Shown: positions 1 through 13,014 of the stretch, piece by piece
Numbering within the stretch: the first letter of the stretch is position 1
How the letters are laid out: the number at the start of each line of letters is the position of its first letter
Source of the DNA: Adiantum capillus-veneris
Lineage: Eukaryota > Streptophyta > Polypodiopsida > Polypodiales > Pteridaceae
Length of the DNA stretch: 60,000 nucleotides
Direction: 5' to 3'
NCBI GenBank assembly: GCA_014529385.2
Contig: CM043971.1
Location: 91,377,340 to 91,437,339, forward strand
Made by a program: the position numbers and the translations under genes
The notes under the pieces: generated by a model
The model's database searches: none
What the model saw: the letters and a program-made list of their open reading frames with translations, nothing else
What the model was told of the DNA's origin: nothing

Positions 1-474
1 GAGGATCAAACCCAAGAATTGATCACTAGCAATACTCCTTTGAACCAGTCACCCTATAGAGAGAGCAAAGCCCCACAAGAAGAATTTCTGAGCCAAGTAC
101 AGAATCTTTTGGAAAAGGGTTTGATCCAACATACTACGTCATTTTTTTGGTCTTCAAAATTACTTGTACAAAAGAGAGACGGATGTGTATTGACTACACG
201 GCTCTTACTAAAATTACCATCAAGAACAAGTTTCCAATACCCAGGATCGATGATATACTTGATAAATTACAGGATTCTACTTGTTTCAAAAAGATCGATC
301 TTAAAAGTAGCTATAATCAAATCAGGATTGAACCTAGAGATATATATAAGACCGTGTTCAGGACGTCCTCCGGATTGTATGAGTATGAAGTGCTCATCAA
401 ATCACGTTGACTCCGGTGTGGTGCATATAGCACGAGAGGGAAGCCTCTACATTCTTATGTCACAAACTGCCTAG
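1..474 (+). pseudogene. Ty3/gypsy reverse transcriptase fragment, frameshifted
   Basis: This is the N-terminal part of a Ty3/gypsy RT. One frame (19 to about 180) carries the entry region, with residues like 'QVQNLLEKGLIQHTTSFF' and 'KLLVQKRDG'. The next part (about 185-400) lies in another frame and reads 'CIDYTALTKITIKNKFPIPR', 'IDDILDKL' and 'FKKIDLKSSYNQIRI', the usual fingers and motif A (catalytic Asp in KIDLKSSY). The frames do not join, so there is at least one indel near 180. Similarity ends near 400, before the FG(L) and YxDD motifs. The fragment may continue upstream of the window. It is a dead relic; no LTR or PBS is visible near it. Confidence 0.85.
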
Positions 475-3400
475 AGAGAATAGAGTCAACCAACTTCTCT
501 TTGAGATTTTAGGGGTGTTGACACGTTGACAATATTCTGTTGAGTGACTTTATGATACGTACATAAAAGTTGACCATAAATTTTGAGATTATGGTTGGAA
601 ATTCCTAGATAACTAAATGGTTCATATATTCTTATAATTGTTGTTTTGTCTGACTATGTGTGTAAAACAAAATTTCTGACGAGATCTACTGCATCAAGAC
701 ATCCGCGAAAGATCAATGCGGTCTAGATGTGATGTCTAGATAAGCCATAATGATCATGGTTCATGTCTAAGATCTCGACGGGGATAGTGATGTGAATGTA
801 ATTATGATTATTCAGTGACTTGTGTCTTACGCCAAGTGCATGGTTTGAGTCATCCATGCATGTATGCATAGACTTAGTGTCTATTTTAACGTCATGGTTT
901 TATGTCCATTGTTTGTTTTGAGGAGCCACAGCCATACGGATCCCCAAACATCGCGGCGTGAATCCCGTCAAAAATCAAGCCCATTACAAAGGAACCACAA
1001 ATGGGAGTTGATCAATAGCCTAGGCCAATGGTTTGTTTGGCGAGCCCGTTGCTTTAGTGTGCTTGAGGGTAGATCTGAGCCTCCTGGAGTGATTGTACGA
1101 GCTTTCCAATTGGAGCTCATACACACGCTCCCAGGCTGGTATAGCCTGATCTACAGCAGCTCCAATAGAGCAGTGATCTAACGCTAGGCCTTGATGCAGC
1201 AATGGCAGCAAAGGCCTTTCCTCGCGACGGGCCAAGGCATTCACTGGCACTATCGGCCACTTCTGTGACTTTTCTCTCCAATTTCGTGATTTTGCCATTG
1301 TACACTTGTTTAGCCATCATGAGAGAGTCTCTCTTTTTCTCTTGTAGCATGTGCCCTCCTGGTAGGGGAGTAGCCCTGTAAATTTCAAAAGATAATAGAA
1401 GGATCTTTTTCACTAGGAAGAAAAAAAAGTTTAAGCAAGATTAAATATGTTCAGAGAAGTACAACCAATGTTCTCAAACAATGTCTTAGACAAAGTTCAA
1501 ACAGGATCAAACGAGTAGTTAATCCAGTTAGCAAACAAAGTCTTGTCCTCGTAGTGGACTTCCAACTCTCATGCTTCGAAATGCTTGTAAATCCTTCTGC
1601 CTTGGTCCAAAACAATCCCGCTACCTCTTATTTGTAAACAAGCAACAAGAAGAATGAGAAACATCAAGCTGAATTTTTTTGCCAAAACCCTAAATTTTTT
1701 AGGTAGTCAAAAAAACCGTTCACGTCAATGCATAGAGCTCATCGAGAGGATCCACTTTGACTTTTGTAGTATCTCTAAATTCTCATAAGTTGAAAGATTT
1801 TTAGAAGTCTCTAAAACACCGAAAAATGTCAAAAGGCGTGCTTTTTGGGCTTTTTAAGAAAAAACAGATTCTCTCTTATAAATGTCTTTTTGCAAAACTC
1901 TCTCGATTTCTTTCCTTTCCTCTCTTCGATTGCACATAAAGCTGCTGCTTCTTCATCCCTCTTTCTGTTGCCGTACTCTATAGCTTCCAATAGTAAATTG
2001 ATGTAGGACCGGTTTGCTTGATGGAAAGCAAACTGCTCACCTCTACTACCATTTTAACCACCCACCAATAAAGCAAATCTATTTGACAAGGAACTTTGCC
2101 TCTTTTGTCTCGTCTACAAGAACAAAGTGCTGATTCTCTGTTCCGTTCTCGTCTGTTCTGCTCAAATTTAAGTGCAAGATTGAATCAGCCGATCGGCAGG
2201 TGGTTACAAATATTATGCGACACAAATCTCATAGAAGCTTTACGAGTCACCATGGTGGAGTTAAATATTTTCAACAAAAAAACATTGTTGAGGATTTATT
2301 CTTGGTAGGCCATTTGATGCCCAAATTAGATCGTTATTGCTGCATATTATCGAAACAAAGTCACGATTAAAATCAATAGCTTGAATGGTCAAACGGACAT
2401 TATAAAAGAGGCGTGCAAGAGGAGAGTCCATGCCCTCTACAAATCCACCTTTCAACATCCGCAATATGAGTTCCCTCAAACTTCTCACTCTTCACAGCAT
2501 GCTCCCTAAAAACATCATACTCACTACAGCGATCGAATAGAACAAACAACACAATATAGTATTGATATGACCTCTACAAATCCACCTTCCAACATCCGCA
2601 ATACGAGTTCCCTCAAACTTCTCACTCTTCACACCATGCTCCAGAAAGACATCATACTCACTACAGCGATCGAATAGAACAAACAACACAATATAGCATT
2701 GATATGACCTACACACTTAAGTAATTCATTTCCTCGAGTATGTAGCCACTTATTGAGCTTCTTGCACGGCATTGACTTGAGCACTGGGCTGACTAGTCAA
2801 GGTTATAACAAAGCTAAGCTTGGGACAATCTATCATGTATCATTAATTATGAAAGTGAATGCATCTACCATCCTTTGTGTACTATGCTACTTCAGCCTTA
2901 GTGAGCCTTCCTCCACTTCCTTCTTGCAAGATCCACACGGACACGAGCCCAAGCTCATTCAAATTAGATGAGCTCTTATTCTTATTCTTCTATTTGATCT
3001 TACTCGAGTCCTTAGATCCTTGTGCTTCTCCATCATGACAATGAGAATCTTTCCATTGCCTTTAGTCTTTGATGACTCAATCAAGGATGACAGTAGCTTA
3101 TGATGATTGTGCTTTGTACCTTGGATAGAAGCCAATCAACTCGCCTCAGACAACATTCTTGGGTCACTAGCCAGCACATCAATCTTGATTGAATGATCCG
3201 TCGTTCCTCTTCCGTATTCTCTAGTAGCTACACACATAATTGAATAACTTCGATTGAATAATTCGTACCAAATGAACCCTTTTGCTTGAGAGAGTGAATC
3301 CCTCTCATACACTATCCACTAACCTGAAGAGAAGAAACTTCAAACCCTCCTAAAATACATCACACTTATAGCTGAGAAGAGGTATCACGAGAGACTCTGT

Positions 3401-4350
3401 TTCGGCTCTTTATGGAACCTTTTTAAGGTCGCTCTTAGGTGTGATAAAAAAGTAAGTATAGAATTGACACAACAAATGTGCTTGTGTTCGCCTTACAATC
3501 ATGTTCATTGAACAAAACTTCTCTAGTAAAGATGTTGATGCACTTAAAGTGGCCTTCACAATGACCTCTACAACCATAATGATAAGCTTCTTGCAGTCGA
3601 GCTCAGAATGAGATGGTATATTTGCTCGAATAGCATTATCACTATGAGATCACCAATGGCTTGGTGGTTCAAAAGGTGAGCATCCACCTGGGCTGCCATG
3701 TCATTCTTCTTCACAAGCCAAGTGCCTTTCCTCTTGTTCAACTCTCTCACAAAAAGCCTTCCTCCACTCAAGGATAGGGCCGTTTCCCTCAATTGTTTGC
3801 CTCATAATACATATTCTCTTGTCGAGCCAAGCATTGTTCCTCCTCCTTTTCATCTCGACTCTTGTCGCATCATCATCCCAGTCATCATCATGACTTCCAT
3901 GGGTTTCAAAAGAGGAGGGCAATGAATAACCCTAGTCCTTCTTCATCATGCTCTTGGTCTAACCAGATATCCATGCTGCTATGCGTAACAACCATGCATG
4001 GAATGCCTGAATGTATGAGAGACTATCTACCCTCTCGTAGATGTACCACAATTACAACCTTGCATACATAGAGTTTGCTTTCTCTTGCACTCAAAGTGCA
4101 CAATTCTATCCCCATTGGCAAATTCCTACAGCTCCTTGAGCGAGAGAAGAGTCATTGTTGAATGCATTGAAAGCACACACTCGAATATAAGAGAATGGTT
4201 TTTTCATGATTAGTGCAATAGCTGCAGCTATGATACCATTGGGAAGCGCAGCTGATGATAAAATATTGTGTCGCTGGCACGTTCAAAGTGGAATGTACAA
4301 GGAAGGATGTCAATGTTTGATCCATAGGTGCCTCTGAGGACGTTAATATT
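475..4350. other. Long stretch without a recognisable gene
   Basis: Only short ORFs occur on both strands, none longer than about 105 codons and none matching a family I know. A minus-strand stretch near 1,117-1,413 has a charged segment (KITKLERKVTEV) that could be a short coiled coil. Minus-strand ORFs at 3,568-3,922 are acidic then basic (DDDWDDD, then EMKRRRNN) and could be remnants of one frameshifted reading frame, but I cannot name it. The 137-bp tandem duplication near 2.5 kb is listed separately. Base composition is AT-rich and looks like decayed intergenic or transposon sequence. Confidence 0.5.
2435..2708. repeat. 137-bp tandem duplication (2 copies)
   Basis: The block starting CTCTACAAATCCACCTT at 2,435 is repeated from 2,572 with only a few substitutions. 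Both copies contain the same run from 'atccgcaata' to the segment ending 'attgatatgacct'. The period is 137 bp, not a multiple of three, so it disrupts any frame passing through. The high identity implies a fairly young duplication. Confidence 0.85.
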
Positions 4351-4363
4351 ACTCGCTCTCGCT

Positions 4364-4418
<55 letters not shown>
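4351..4418. repeat. Compound (CT)n(CA)n microsatellite
   Basis: An imperfect GCTCTC run at 4,351-4,372 leads into uninterrupted CT to about 4,400, then (AC)9 to 4,418. ORFs over it encode only dipeptide repeats and are artefacts. Confidence 0.95.
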
Positions 4419-5725
<1,307 letters not shown>

Positions 5726-5902
5726 CGCCCTGTCCTAGGCACCATACACAATGGGTCAATAGTAGGCCCATTGTGAATGGGCCTACTACCTTATTAAAGA
5801 GATGAGATTGTCAAGGTTAAAATGTAATTAAGGCCAGTCATGTCGAGTAAGTTATAGTAGAATTTTATCAATAATGTCATATCTATTGAAGCCATTCAGG
5901 AA

Positions 5903-7743
5903 TTACTTTTTTATAAGTATCTTAATATCTTCCCAAGCAAGGAGATAGTTAGAAGAGGAGTAGACAATTAGATACAATAGGCTGATACAAGTGCTAAGAG
6001 CTGCTTTGTGGGGCCTATTACTATTCCTTTTAATGAACTCAAAAGGAGGAAGTTCCAAAAGATCTCTCTTCAATATAAATTTACGATCATATCCTCCAAC
6101 ATAGGGTATATGAAGCAAAATAGAGAAGTTAAGGAATTGTACCGAAGTGCAAAAAAATCCATTGGGTGTTGTGATCCCATGTATAGAAGTTGGTTCTATT
6201 TTCAAGCAGTTAGGATATATATGACAGATTTCTTCAAAAAAGATTTTGTTGTTGATGCTCAGTAAGTTATCCATATATCGGTAAGTGTGCCTAAAGAGTA
6301 AAAGCTTATTACTACTATCTCCCATAGTCTTGAGAAACCACTTGTACTCGAAGAAAGCAAGGAATATATTACACATAAGCAAGGAGCAAGAAAATCCCAT
6401 GGGGATGCCAAGGCTTTGGTTAAAACAAAGTCCTCCAGAGATAATGGTACAGTTTTCAAGTAACCAAGATATATGGAGACATAGCTTCTCTTCATTGAAG
6501 TGTAAGGGATGGGAAGAGTTCGCCTTTTTAATCCATCTAGGTTTTTTTGAAAGAGATATGTAGAAACAACCTCTTTTACCAACATTAACAAAAGCTAGGT
6601 TGATAACCTGTGATAGTACATCTTTAAGCCCAAGATCTCCTTCTAAAGGAATATTCTCATAACATTGAGAAATATCTGTCGGGAAAAGTTGAAAGATGTG
6701 TTTAGGGAGGTTAAGAGAAACCTCAGTAGAGTCTTTTGTTATCCAAAAGGGGTTGTATTGTACTTGTAGAAAGTTATGGCAGATTTTTTGTTTAGATGCA
6801 CAGATAAGTTCAAACTCTGCTAATATAAGGTCAAGACAAAGAGTGATATCTTTGGTGATATCCATGAAGATGCCATTTTGAAGCATCTGATATCCATCTG
6901 AATTTATGTTTATGAATCTTGTAGGTAGAAAAAAGTACTAGCAGTTTAGTATCCTGAAGATAATATCGCAAATTCTCTAAGTGTTTTGAGATGTTATTGG
7001 TAAATGTTTGTAGAGAAGTATTGATTCTTGTGAACTCCTTACCGGATACTTGAGAATGAGTAGCATTCCAGGCTAAGTTTTTACAAATAAGAGTGGGACA
7101 ATTAGAGATTTTGTTTAGTCCAACAATAAACCATATCTTTGATATTTTTTGAAACTCATATGCGAGTTGTGGTGTTAACCAAGAGTTATTTGTAGATAAC
7201 CATTTCCTGAGTATTTGTGAGATTTTTTGAAAAAAGCATTCTTCCACTACTTTGGTTAAGTCCAGTAGGATTGTTTTCTCCACTTGGAGAGAATTGACAA
7301 GGTCAGTTAAGCAGCTAAGTAAAGCTGATAGAGCAACATAACGGTTTTTTTGGAAAGTTAGGTATGTGGTTAAGCACTTTAGCCAAGATTTTTCGGACTT
7401 TGTTATTTCCAATGATGGTAAGATCACAAGTACAAACATGCATACCATATGTATCAAAGTCTTTACAAAATGTGATAAACTGATTGCAGATGCATTCAAG
7501 GACTGAGTTATGTCAAAGAAAATCATTACTGTAGACGGGTTTTTGATATTTCCATCTGATAAGTACATTGTCTAGTAGTTTGTGATTGCCCAAAAGTAGG
7601 TCAAAGCACTCACAAAAAAGTGTTTTAGGATGTACGCAATCGAGAAGCTCATTCTGCAAGAGACAGTGTACGTAAATAAAGTCCTGGCTTGGAACTTTTT
7701 TGTTGAGAAACTTCCTTCCGCATGGGCTCATAGCAACCTGCAA
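5903..7743 (-). pseudogene. Penelope-like element reverse transcriptase, decayed
   Basis: Read on the minus strand, three overlapping frames (7,743-7,513, 7,568-6,831, 6,886-5,903) form one broken RT. The upstream part has 'FIVGLNKISNCPTLICKNL' and 'STYKIHKHKFRWIS', matching the pre-RT and 'Y..(p)KiHK...R.I' region of Penelope-like elements. The last 327-codon frame has motif A 'FPTDISQCYENIPLEG', motif B 'GIPMGFSCSLLMCNIF' and motif C 'YRYMDNLLSINN'. Motif C has Asp-Asn in place of Asp-Asp, so catalysis is doubtful. I see no GIY-YIG endonuclease after the RT, which stops at 5,903. At least two frameshifts (about 7,540 and 6,860) break it. The family call rests on motif spacing and the KiHK motif; a bacterial-type or LINE RT fits less well. 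Confidence 0.7.
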
Positions 7744-8602
7744 TTATATCAATAATTACATTTCAAGAAGGTTCTTGATTCGCGTGTTTTTGCCGCTTCC
7801 TCTATTGTAGCTACGAGATATCCCTCAATTAGAAGACGAGCTAGGTGTCTGAAAAGAAGTAAAAGAGTTGGGGATAGCAAGAGAATTGGGTCTTTTTAAA
7901 GAAGGGGAATCATCTTCATCAATACATGGTTTGAGTAAGCTAGTGATAATCTTTACACCTTTGTAATTGGCATAAGTGATCAGACAGATTTTAGTTCCTT
8001 CAAAATATCTAGCATTAGTCCACGAAAGATGTTAAAAGCATGAAAGTCCACTGGTTTTTCCGAGAAGAGTAGGTGTAGATGGTTGAGAATAAACCATATG
8101 GCATGATCGAACCACATGATGCTAGATTCGCATGAAGCTTTGGGGTCAAGAAACTTGCAGGCACATAGGGCCGAAAACATTCCAAATGGATTATGTGTAG
8201 AAGTCAGGGTTGCTTTTGGCAAATTAATCCATGTTTCCCTTTGTTCAGATGTAGAGGGCGTTTGGAATGATCGATGAGGTTGACGTTGAAGGGGGCTTTT
8301 ATGAGTTCCCCTTTATCAAGGAACTATCCACCTTTCAAAATTTTGACTCTACAGTCTTCAATGGTGGAGGCAGGGAGGTTAGAAAGGTAAACCCAGGTTT
8401 AACTTAGAATAGGTGCTCAAAAAGCTTTGTTCGGTAAGACCAAGAGCTGATGATCTCCCCCAAAGGATTCAATTTCAATCTACCTAACAGGTAGGAAAGG
8501 AAAGACTTTAGAGATTTTTGGTACCATTTCTAAGAGGTTAGAGTCATTGAGGGAGCAGAGATTTCTCTGAAATTCTTTAACGGCTTCCAGAGTAGCACTA
8601 TT
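7744..8602 (-). other. Probable upstream remnant of the Penelope-like element
   Basis: An 80-codon minus-strand ORF (8,222-7,980) and AT-rich sequence lie between the RT relic and the copia element. The ORF is unrecognised; its position suggests it could be the N-terminal region of the RT protein. No RNA gene or regulatory site is visible. Confidence 0.3.
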
Positions 8603-11600
8603 CCTACAAATGCTGGTTCCACTACAAATGCAGCCATTGTTGAGTCTTCTGTGAAAGGAGACTGTAATGCTGATGTTAATGCAGAATGGACTGTTGTCCA
8701 TGATGCATGCTTGTCAGTTGCTGCAGATTCACATGTGTGGTATTTCGACAGTGGTGCTACAAAGCACATTACCTCATATCGTGAATTGTTTACCTCTCTC
8801 GAGTATGTCCCTCATGGAAATTCAGTCACTTATGCCAACAATGCCTCTTATCCAGTTCAGGGAGTTGGAAAAATTGTGCCTAGTGCTGCTAATGGAAGTT
8901 CTTTCACACTTGTTGATGCACTTTATGTACCTGGGATCAAGAAGAATCTCTTGTCTGTATCCGCACTTGCTAGACTTGGACTTGTAGTCAAATTTGTGGA
9001 TGACAGATGTACAGTTCATGACCTCAGTTTTGGTGATGAAATTGTTGCATCTAGCCTTTTGTGTCGTGGGATGTATAAGCTCACTTTGTATGACAAGTGT
9101 GGAAAAAAATTTGCAAATGATGTTGCAGATTCAAGGGCTATTTCAGATGCAAAACTTTGGCATGCACGTTTTGGTCATCTGAATTTTGTCAGTTTGCTGC
9201 GTTTTCAGAAGTCTGATATGGTTGCTTCTTTGCCGCCTCTTGAGGCACCTGTCAAACATGTTTGTGAAGGCTGTATTTTGGGTAAGATGCAGCGTTCTAA
9301 GTTTCCAAAGGATGGTTCAGTCCGGGCCACATGCAGGTTGCAGCTTGTGCATAGTGATGTTTGTGGGCCCATGCAAACTCCGTCCTTGGGCAATTTCCTG
9401 TACTTCGTGACTTTCATTGATGATTACTCTAGGCATGCATGGGTATTTCCGCTTAAAGCGAAGTCCGAAGTTTTTATGTACTTCAAACAATTTTTGGCTA
9501 TAGCTGAAAATGTCTCAAAATGTACTATGGGTACCCTCCGTTCCGATCGAGGGGGGGAGTATATATCTCATGAATTTAATGCATTTCTGGCTAGTCGTGG
9601 GATAAAACACCAATGTACAGTGCTTTATACACCTCAGCAAATGGTGTTGCTGAGAGGAAAAACAGGTCACTGACGGAAATGGCACGATGTATGGTCAAAA
9701 GTCAAGCTTTGCCACATTTTTTTTTGGCTTGAGGCCATCATGTGTACCACTTATGTACTTAACAGGTGTCCTACAAAAGCTTTGTAGTCTATTACTCCAT
9801 ATGAAGCATGGCATGATAGAAAGCCTTCTATTGAGCACATGCGTGTTTTTGGATGTTTGGCATATGCTTTGGTGCCACAAGTGCAGCGCAGAAAATTGGA
9901 TGATAAGGCTATCAAATGTATTTTTGTTGGTTATAGTGTTGAAAGCAAAGGTTACAGGTTGTATCATCCGCAAACAAAGTGTATTCTGGTTTCACGGGAT
10001 GTCGTGTTTGTGGAAGATTCTGTTCAGCCCTTGCTGTCGTGTACTAGAGTCAGTAATGTAAGCTCATAGGACATTTATGACACTTTGTTGCCTCTTTTAG
10101 TGGTGGAAATACGAATGTAAGTTCCAATGACGCAAATGTACAGCCTATGGGGGTTTCTGAAAATGTTCTAGATCAGCCTATTATTGATGCAGATGTACAT
10201 GATGTACTTGATGAGGAAAGGGTTGAAAATGAGCAGGCTAGAGGTATGCCAAAATGGCTGGTGCACACTTTGCGTGACAGTAAATTGGATGCACCTTTGT
10301 CTAGTCGTACTCGTTCAGGCTCTCGCCATGCATCTTATGCATCAGATTGTTATGCTTTGGCTGTGTCTAGCTTACATGATGTTGAGGAGTCTCTGTCTTT
10401 TGATGAAGCACAGAATTCAGAAAATTGGATGGCTGCCATGCAATTAGAATATGATGCACTTATAGAAAATGACACATGGACTCTATGTGATTTGCCTCCT
10501 GGCAAAAAGGCCATTGGTACGAAGTGGGTTTACAAGTTGAAACGCAAGCCGGATGGTGAGATCGACCGCCATAAGGCTTGACTTGTTGCAAAGGGTTATG
10601 CACAGCAAAAAGGCATAGATTATGAAGAGACCTTTGCTCCCACTTGTCGTATGACTACTGTGCGTTTTCTATGTGCATTGGTAGCTCATTTTGGTTGGGA
10701 TGTACATCAATCAGACATTGTTACTGCTTTCTTGAATGGTGACATATTTGAGGAAGTTTATGAAACACAGCCTCGCGCTTTTGTCATAAAAGGACAAGAG
10801 GACAAAGTGTGCAGATGTAAGAAGGATTTGTATGGGTTGAAGCTATCTCCTCGTGCTTGGTATGAGAAAGCTGACACTCATTTGGTTAAACAAGGCTTTC
10901 GTAACAGTCCAACAAAAAGCACATTGTATGTAAAGCGTGAGGATGATGTACTTCTCATTGTGGTTCTTTATGTGGATGATTTGCTGATCACTGGACCAAA
11001 TGAGAGACATATTGCTGAATTTAAGGCTGATTTGAATGCTACTTTCAAGATGAAAGATTTGGGGCTGTTGCATCATTATTTGGGTATACAATTTAAGCAG
11101 TGTGATGGTGGTATTGCCTTGTGTCAGAAAAGTTACATAGAGACATTGCTATGTAAATTTGGACTTGAGGATTGCAAACCTATTGCCACTCCTATGGAAA
11201 TAGGTTTGAAGTTGAGTCTACATGATGCTGGTGATCCTGCTGATGTCACTCTTTACCAAACTGCTGTTGGCTGCCTCATTTATGTATGCAACACAAGGCC
11301 GGATATTCAGTTTGCAGTCTCACAGGTCAGCAGATTTATGCATAGCCCAGGGTCTAAGCATTGGCAGGCTGCCAAGAGGATTTTCTACTACCTTAGTTGC
11401 ACTTTACATCTTGGCTTGTTTTATCTCAAGGGGGGATTATTGCCGCCAGACTTACATGCTTTTTCAGACTCAGATTGGGCTGGTTGTTTTGACACGCGAG
11501 TGTCCACAAGTGGTTTGGTTGTTTCATGCTTGGCAGTTCATGTATATCATGGTTGAGCAAGAAGCAACCTACTGTGGCCACTTCGAGTTGTGAGGCTGAG

Positions 11601-11927
11601 TACAGGGCAGTCTTCACAGCTAGGGTTGAGTGTGTATGGCTCAGACGCCTTATGGCTGATTTAGGTGTTGGACAAGACACTGCCAACACTATCTACATTG
11701 ACAGTCAGAGCGCATTGGCAGTTGCGAGGAACCCAGTTTTTCATGCTCGCACAAAGCACATTGAGGTGCATTACCACTATGTCAGGGAGAGGCTCTCAGT
11801 AGGAGAGATCAACTTGGCTTATGTGCCAACACAGGACAACCTTGCAGATCTTTTCACAAAGGCATTGTCTCGTGAGAAGCTTGAAGCTTTCCGCAAAGCT
11901 TTGGGCTTACTCCCCTTTGTGGAATGA
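8603..11927 (+). pseudogene. Ty1/copia pol polyprotein, frameshifted
   Basis: Domain order is protease, integrase, RT, RNase H, which defines copia. Protease: 'WYFDSGATKHIT' near 8,740. GAG-pre-integrase/H2C2: 'LWHARFGHLNF' and 'CEGCILGK' (9,157-9,290). Integrase core: 'LVHSDVCGPM', 'FIDDYSRHAW', 'LRSDRGGEY'. The third catalytic region near 9,640 has lost one base, giving 'TPQQMVLLRG' where copia elements have the Glu-containing motif. Further stops and indels follow to 9,840. The RT block (10,417-11,550) has 'GTKWVYKLKRKPDGEIDRHKA', a TGA at 10,579 probably from CGA, 'YVDDLL' at about 10,970, then another frameshift near 11,530 into RNase H ('SSCEAEYRA', 'HIEVHYHYVRE', 'LADLFTKAL'), which ends at 11,925. 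No gag CCHC or LTR is identifiable at its ends. Confidence 0.95.
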
Positions 11928-12019
11928 TCATGTCCTCAGGGCATGGCACTTCCCTTTACTCATGTGCCAACTCTAACACACTAGGACCGCCGGGGCATTT
12001 TTTCCCTCTTTAGGAGGTT

Positions 12020-12340
12020 TTGTCATGACACCAAGGGCTGAGCAGAACCTTCCACAGACACATCCAGTGAGACCAAGATACGCTTTGTTTTGTGGATGAT
12101 ACAACCTATAACCTTTGCTTTCATCACTATAACCAACAAAAAAACATTCAACAGCCTTATTCTCCAATTTCCTGCGCTGCATTTGTGGCACCAAAGCATA
12201 TGCCAAACAACCAAAAATATGCATGTGCTCAATAGAAGCCTTTCTTCATAGGACACCTGCTCAATACATAAGTGGCACACATGATGGCCTCAAGCCAAAA
12301 CAAATAAGGCAAAGCTTGACTTTTGACCGCATTGGATATA
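12020..12340 (-). pseudogene. Inverted copia integrase fragment
   Basis: On the minus strand this encodes 'MHIFGCLAYALVPQMQRRKL' and 'GYSDESKGYRLYHPQ', almost the same protein as positions 9,839-10,010 of the plus-strand copia. The similarity covers about 9,690-10,040 in inverted orientation. The inverted copy lacks about 40 bp present in the plus copy near 9,780. It begins about 90 bp after the end of the copia RNase H. It shows a second, differently diverged copia copy rather than a simple recent inversion. Confidence 0.88.
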
Positions 12341-13014
12341 CGCCCATCACTCTAGGGCTATCTATCTTCCCATTGCACACTAAGTTATACACTCTCTATT
12401 GTGTGCCTTGAGCTTCCTTCGTCTTCTCCAAGCTGTGTGTGTTTCTCTGCAACCCTCATTCCAACAAGATGTAGCCACAGAGAGGGGTTCAGAGGATAAT
12501 TCCAAACCTTGTGAGAGAGCAAGGGTCTGCAATATACACAAAAGTTAATGAGGATATGACTACTTATTATAGTAAGTAATACAATATTTGGTCTTTCTTG
12601 GTAAAAAAGGTCGGGTTCTAGGTGCTAAGGCTTTTTTAGGAGTATGGTTTTTAGGTAAAACTTAATCTGCTCTAGAATCCTTGAATGATTCTCCGGGTTG
12701 TGTTTTACTTTCATGCAGGCTGTCATTCTAAAGTGTTTGTGATCCTGGAAGAAAAAATATAAACATAGAATTAGTCATGTGGATTGGGCATGCAATCCTT
12801 GAACTGACAAAGTCAGAGACTATGATAGCCGTGAGCAGGAGACCAGAAACATAGTCCTGGAGGGGCCATCTAACATCAGTCAATCGGTTAAGGGTTTATA
12901 GACTGTGGATCCTACTTAGAACTATGCTTCAAAACTATTCTCTAAAGCCAGCATCCCGATTTCCACATAAAATGGAAAAACCTTATGTTTAGGACGTTTG
13001 TCCATCTGTTTTAC

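Noticed and set aside
1020-1413. Overlapping minus-strand ORFs as a host gene exon
   Set aside because: Two different frames are open over the same stretch, both under 100 codons, without recognisable domain or clear splice context.
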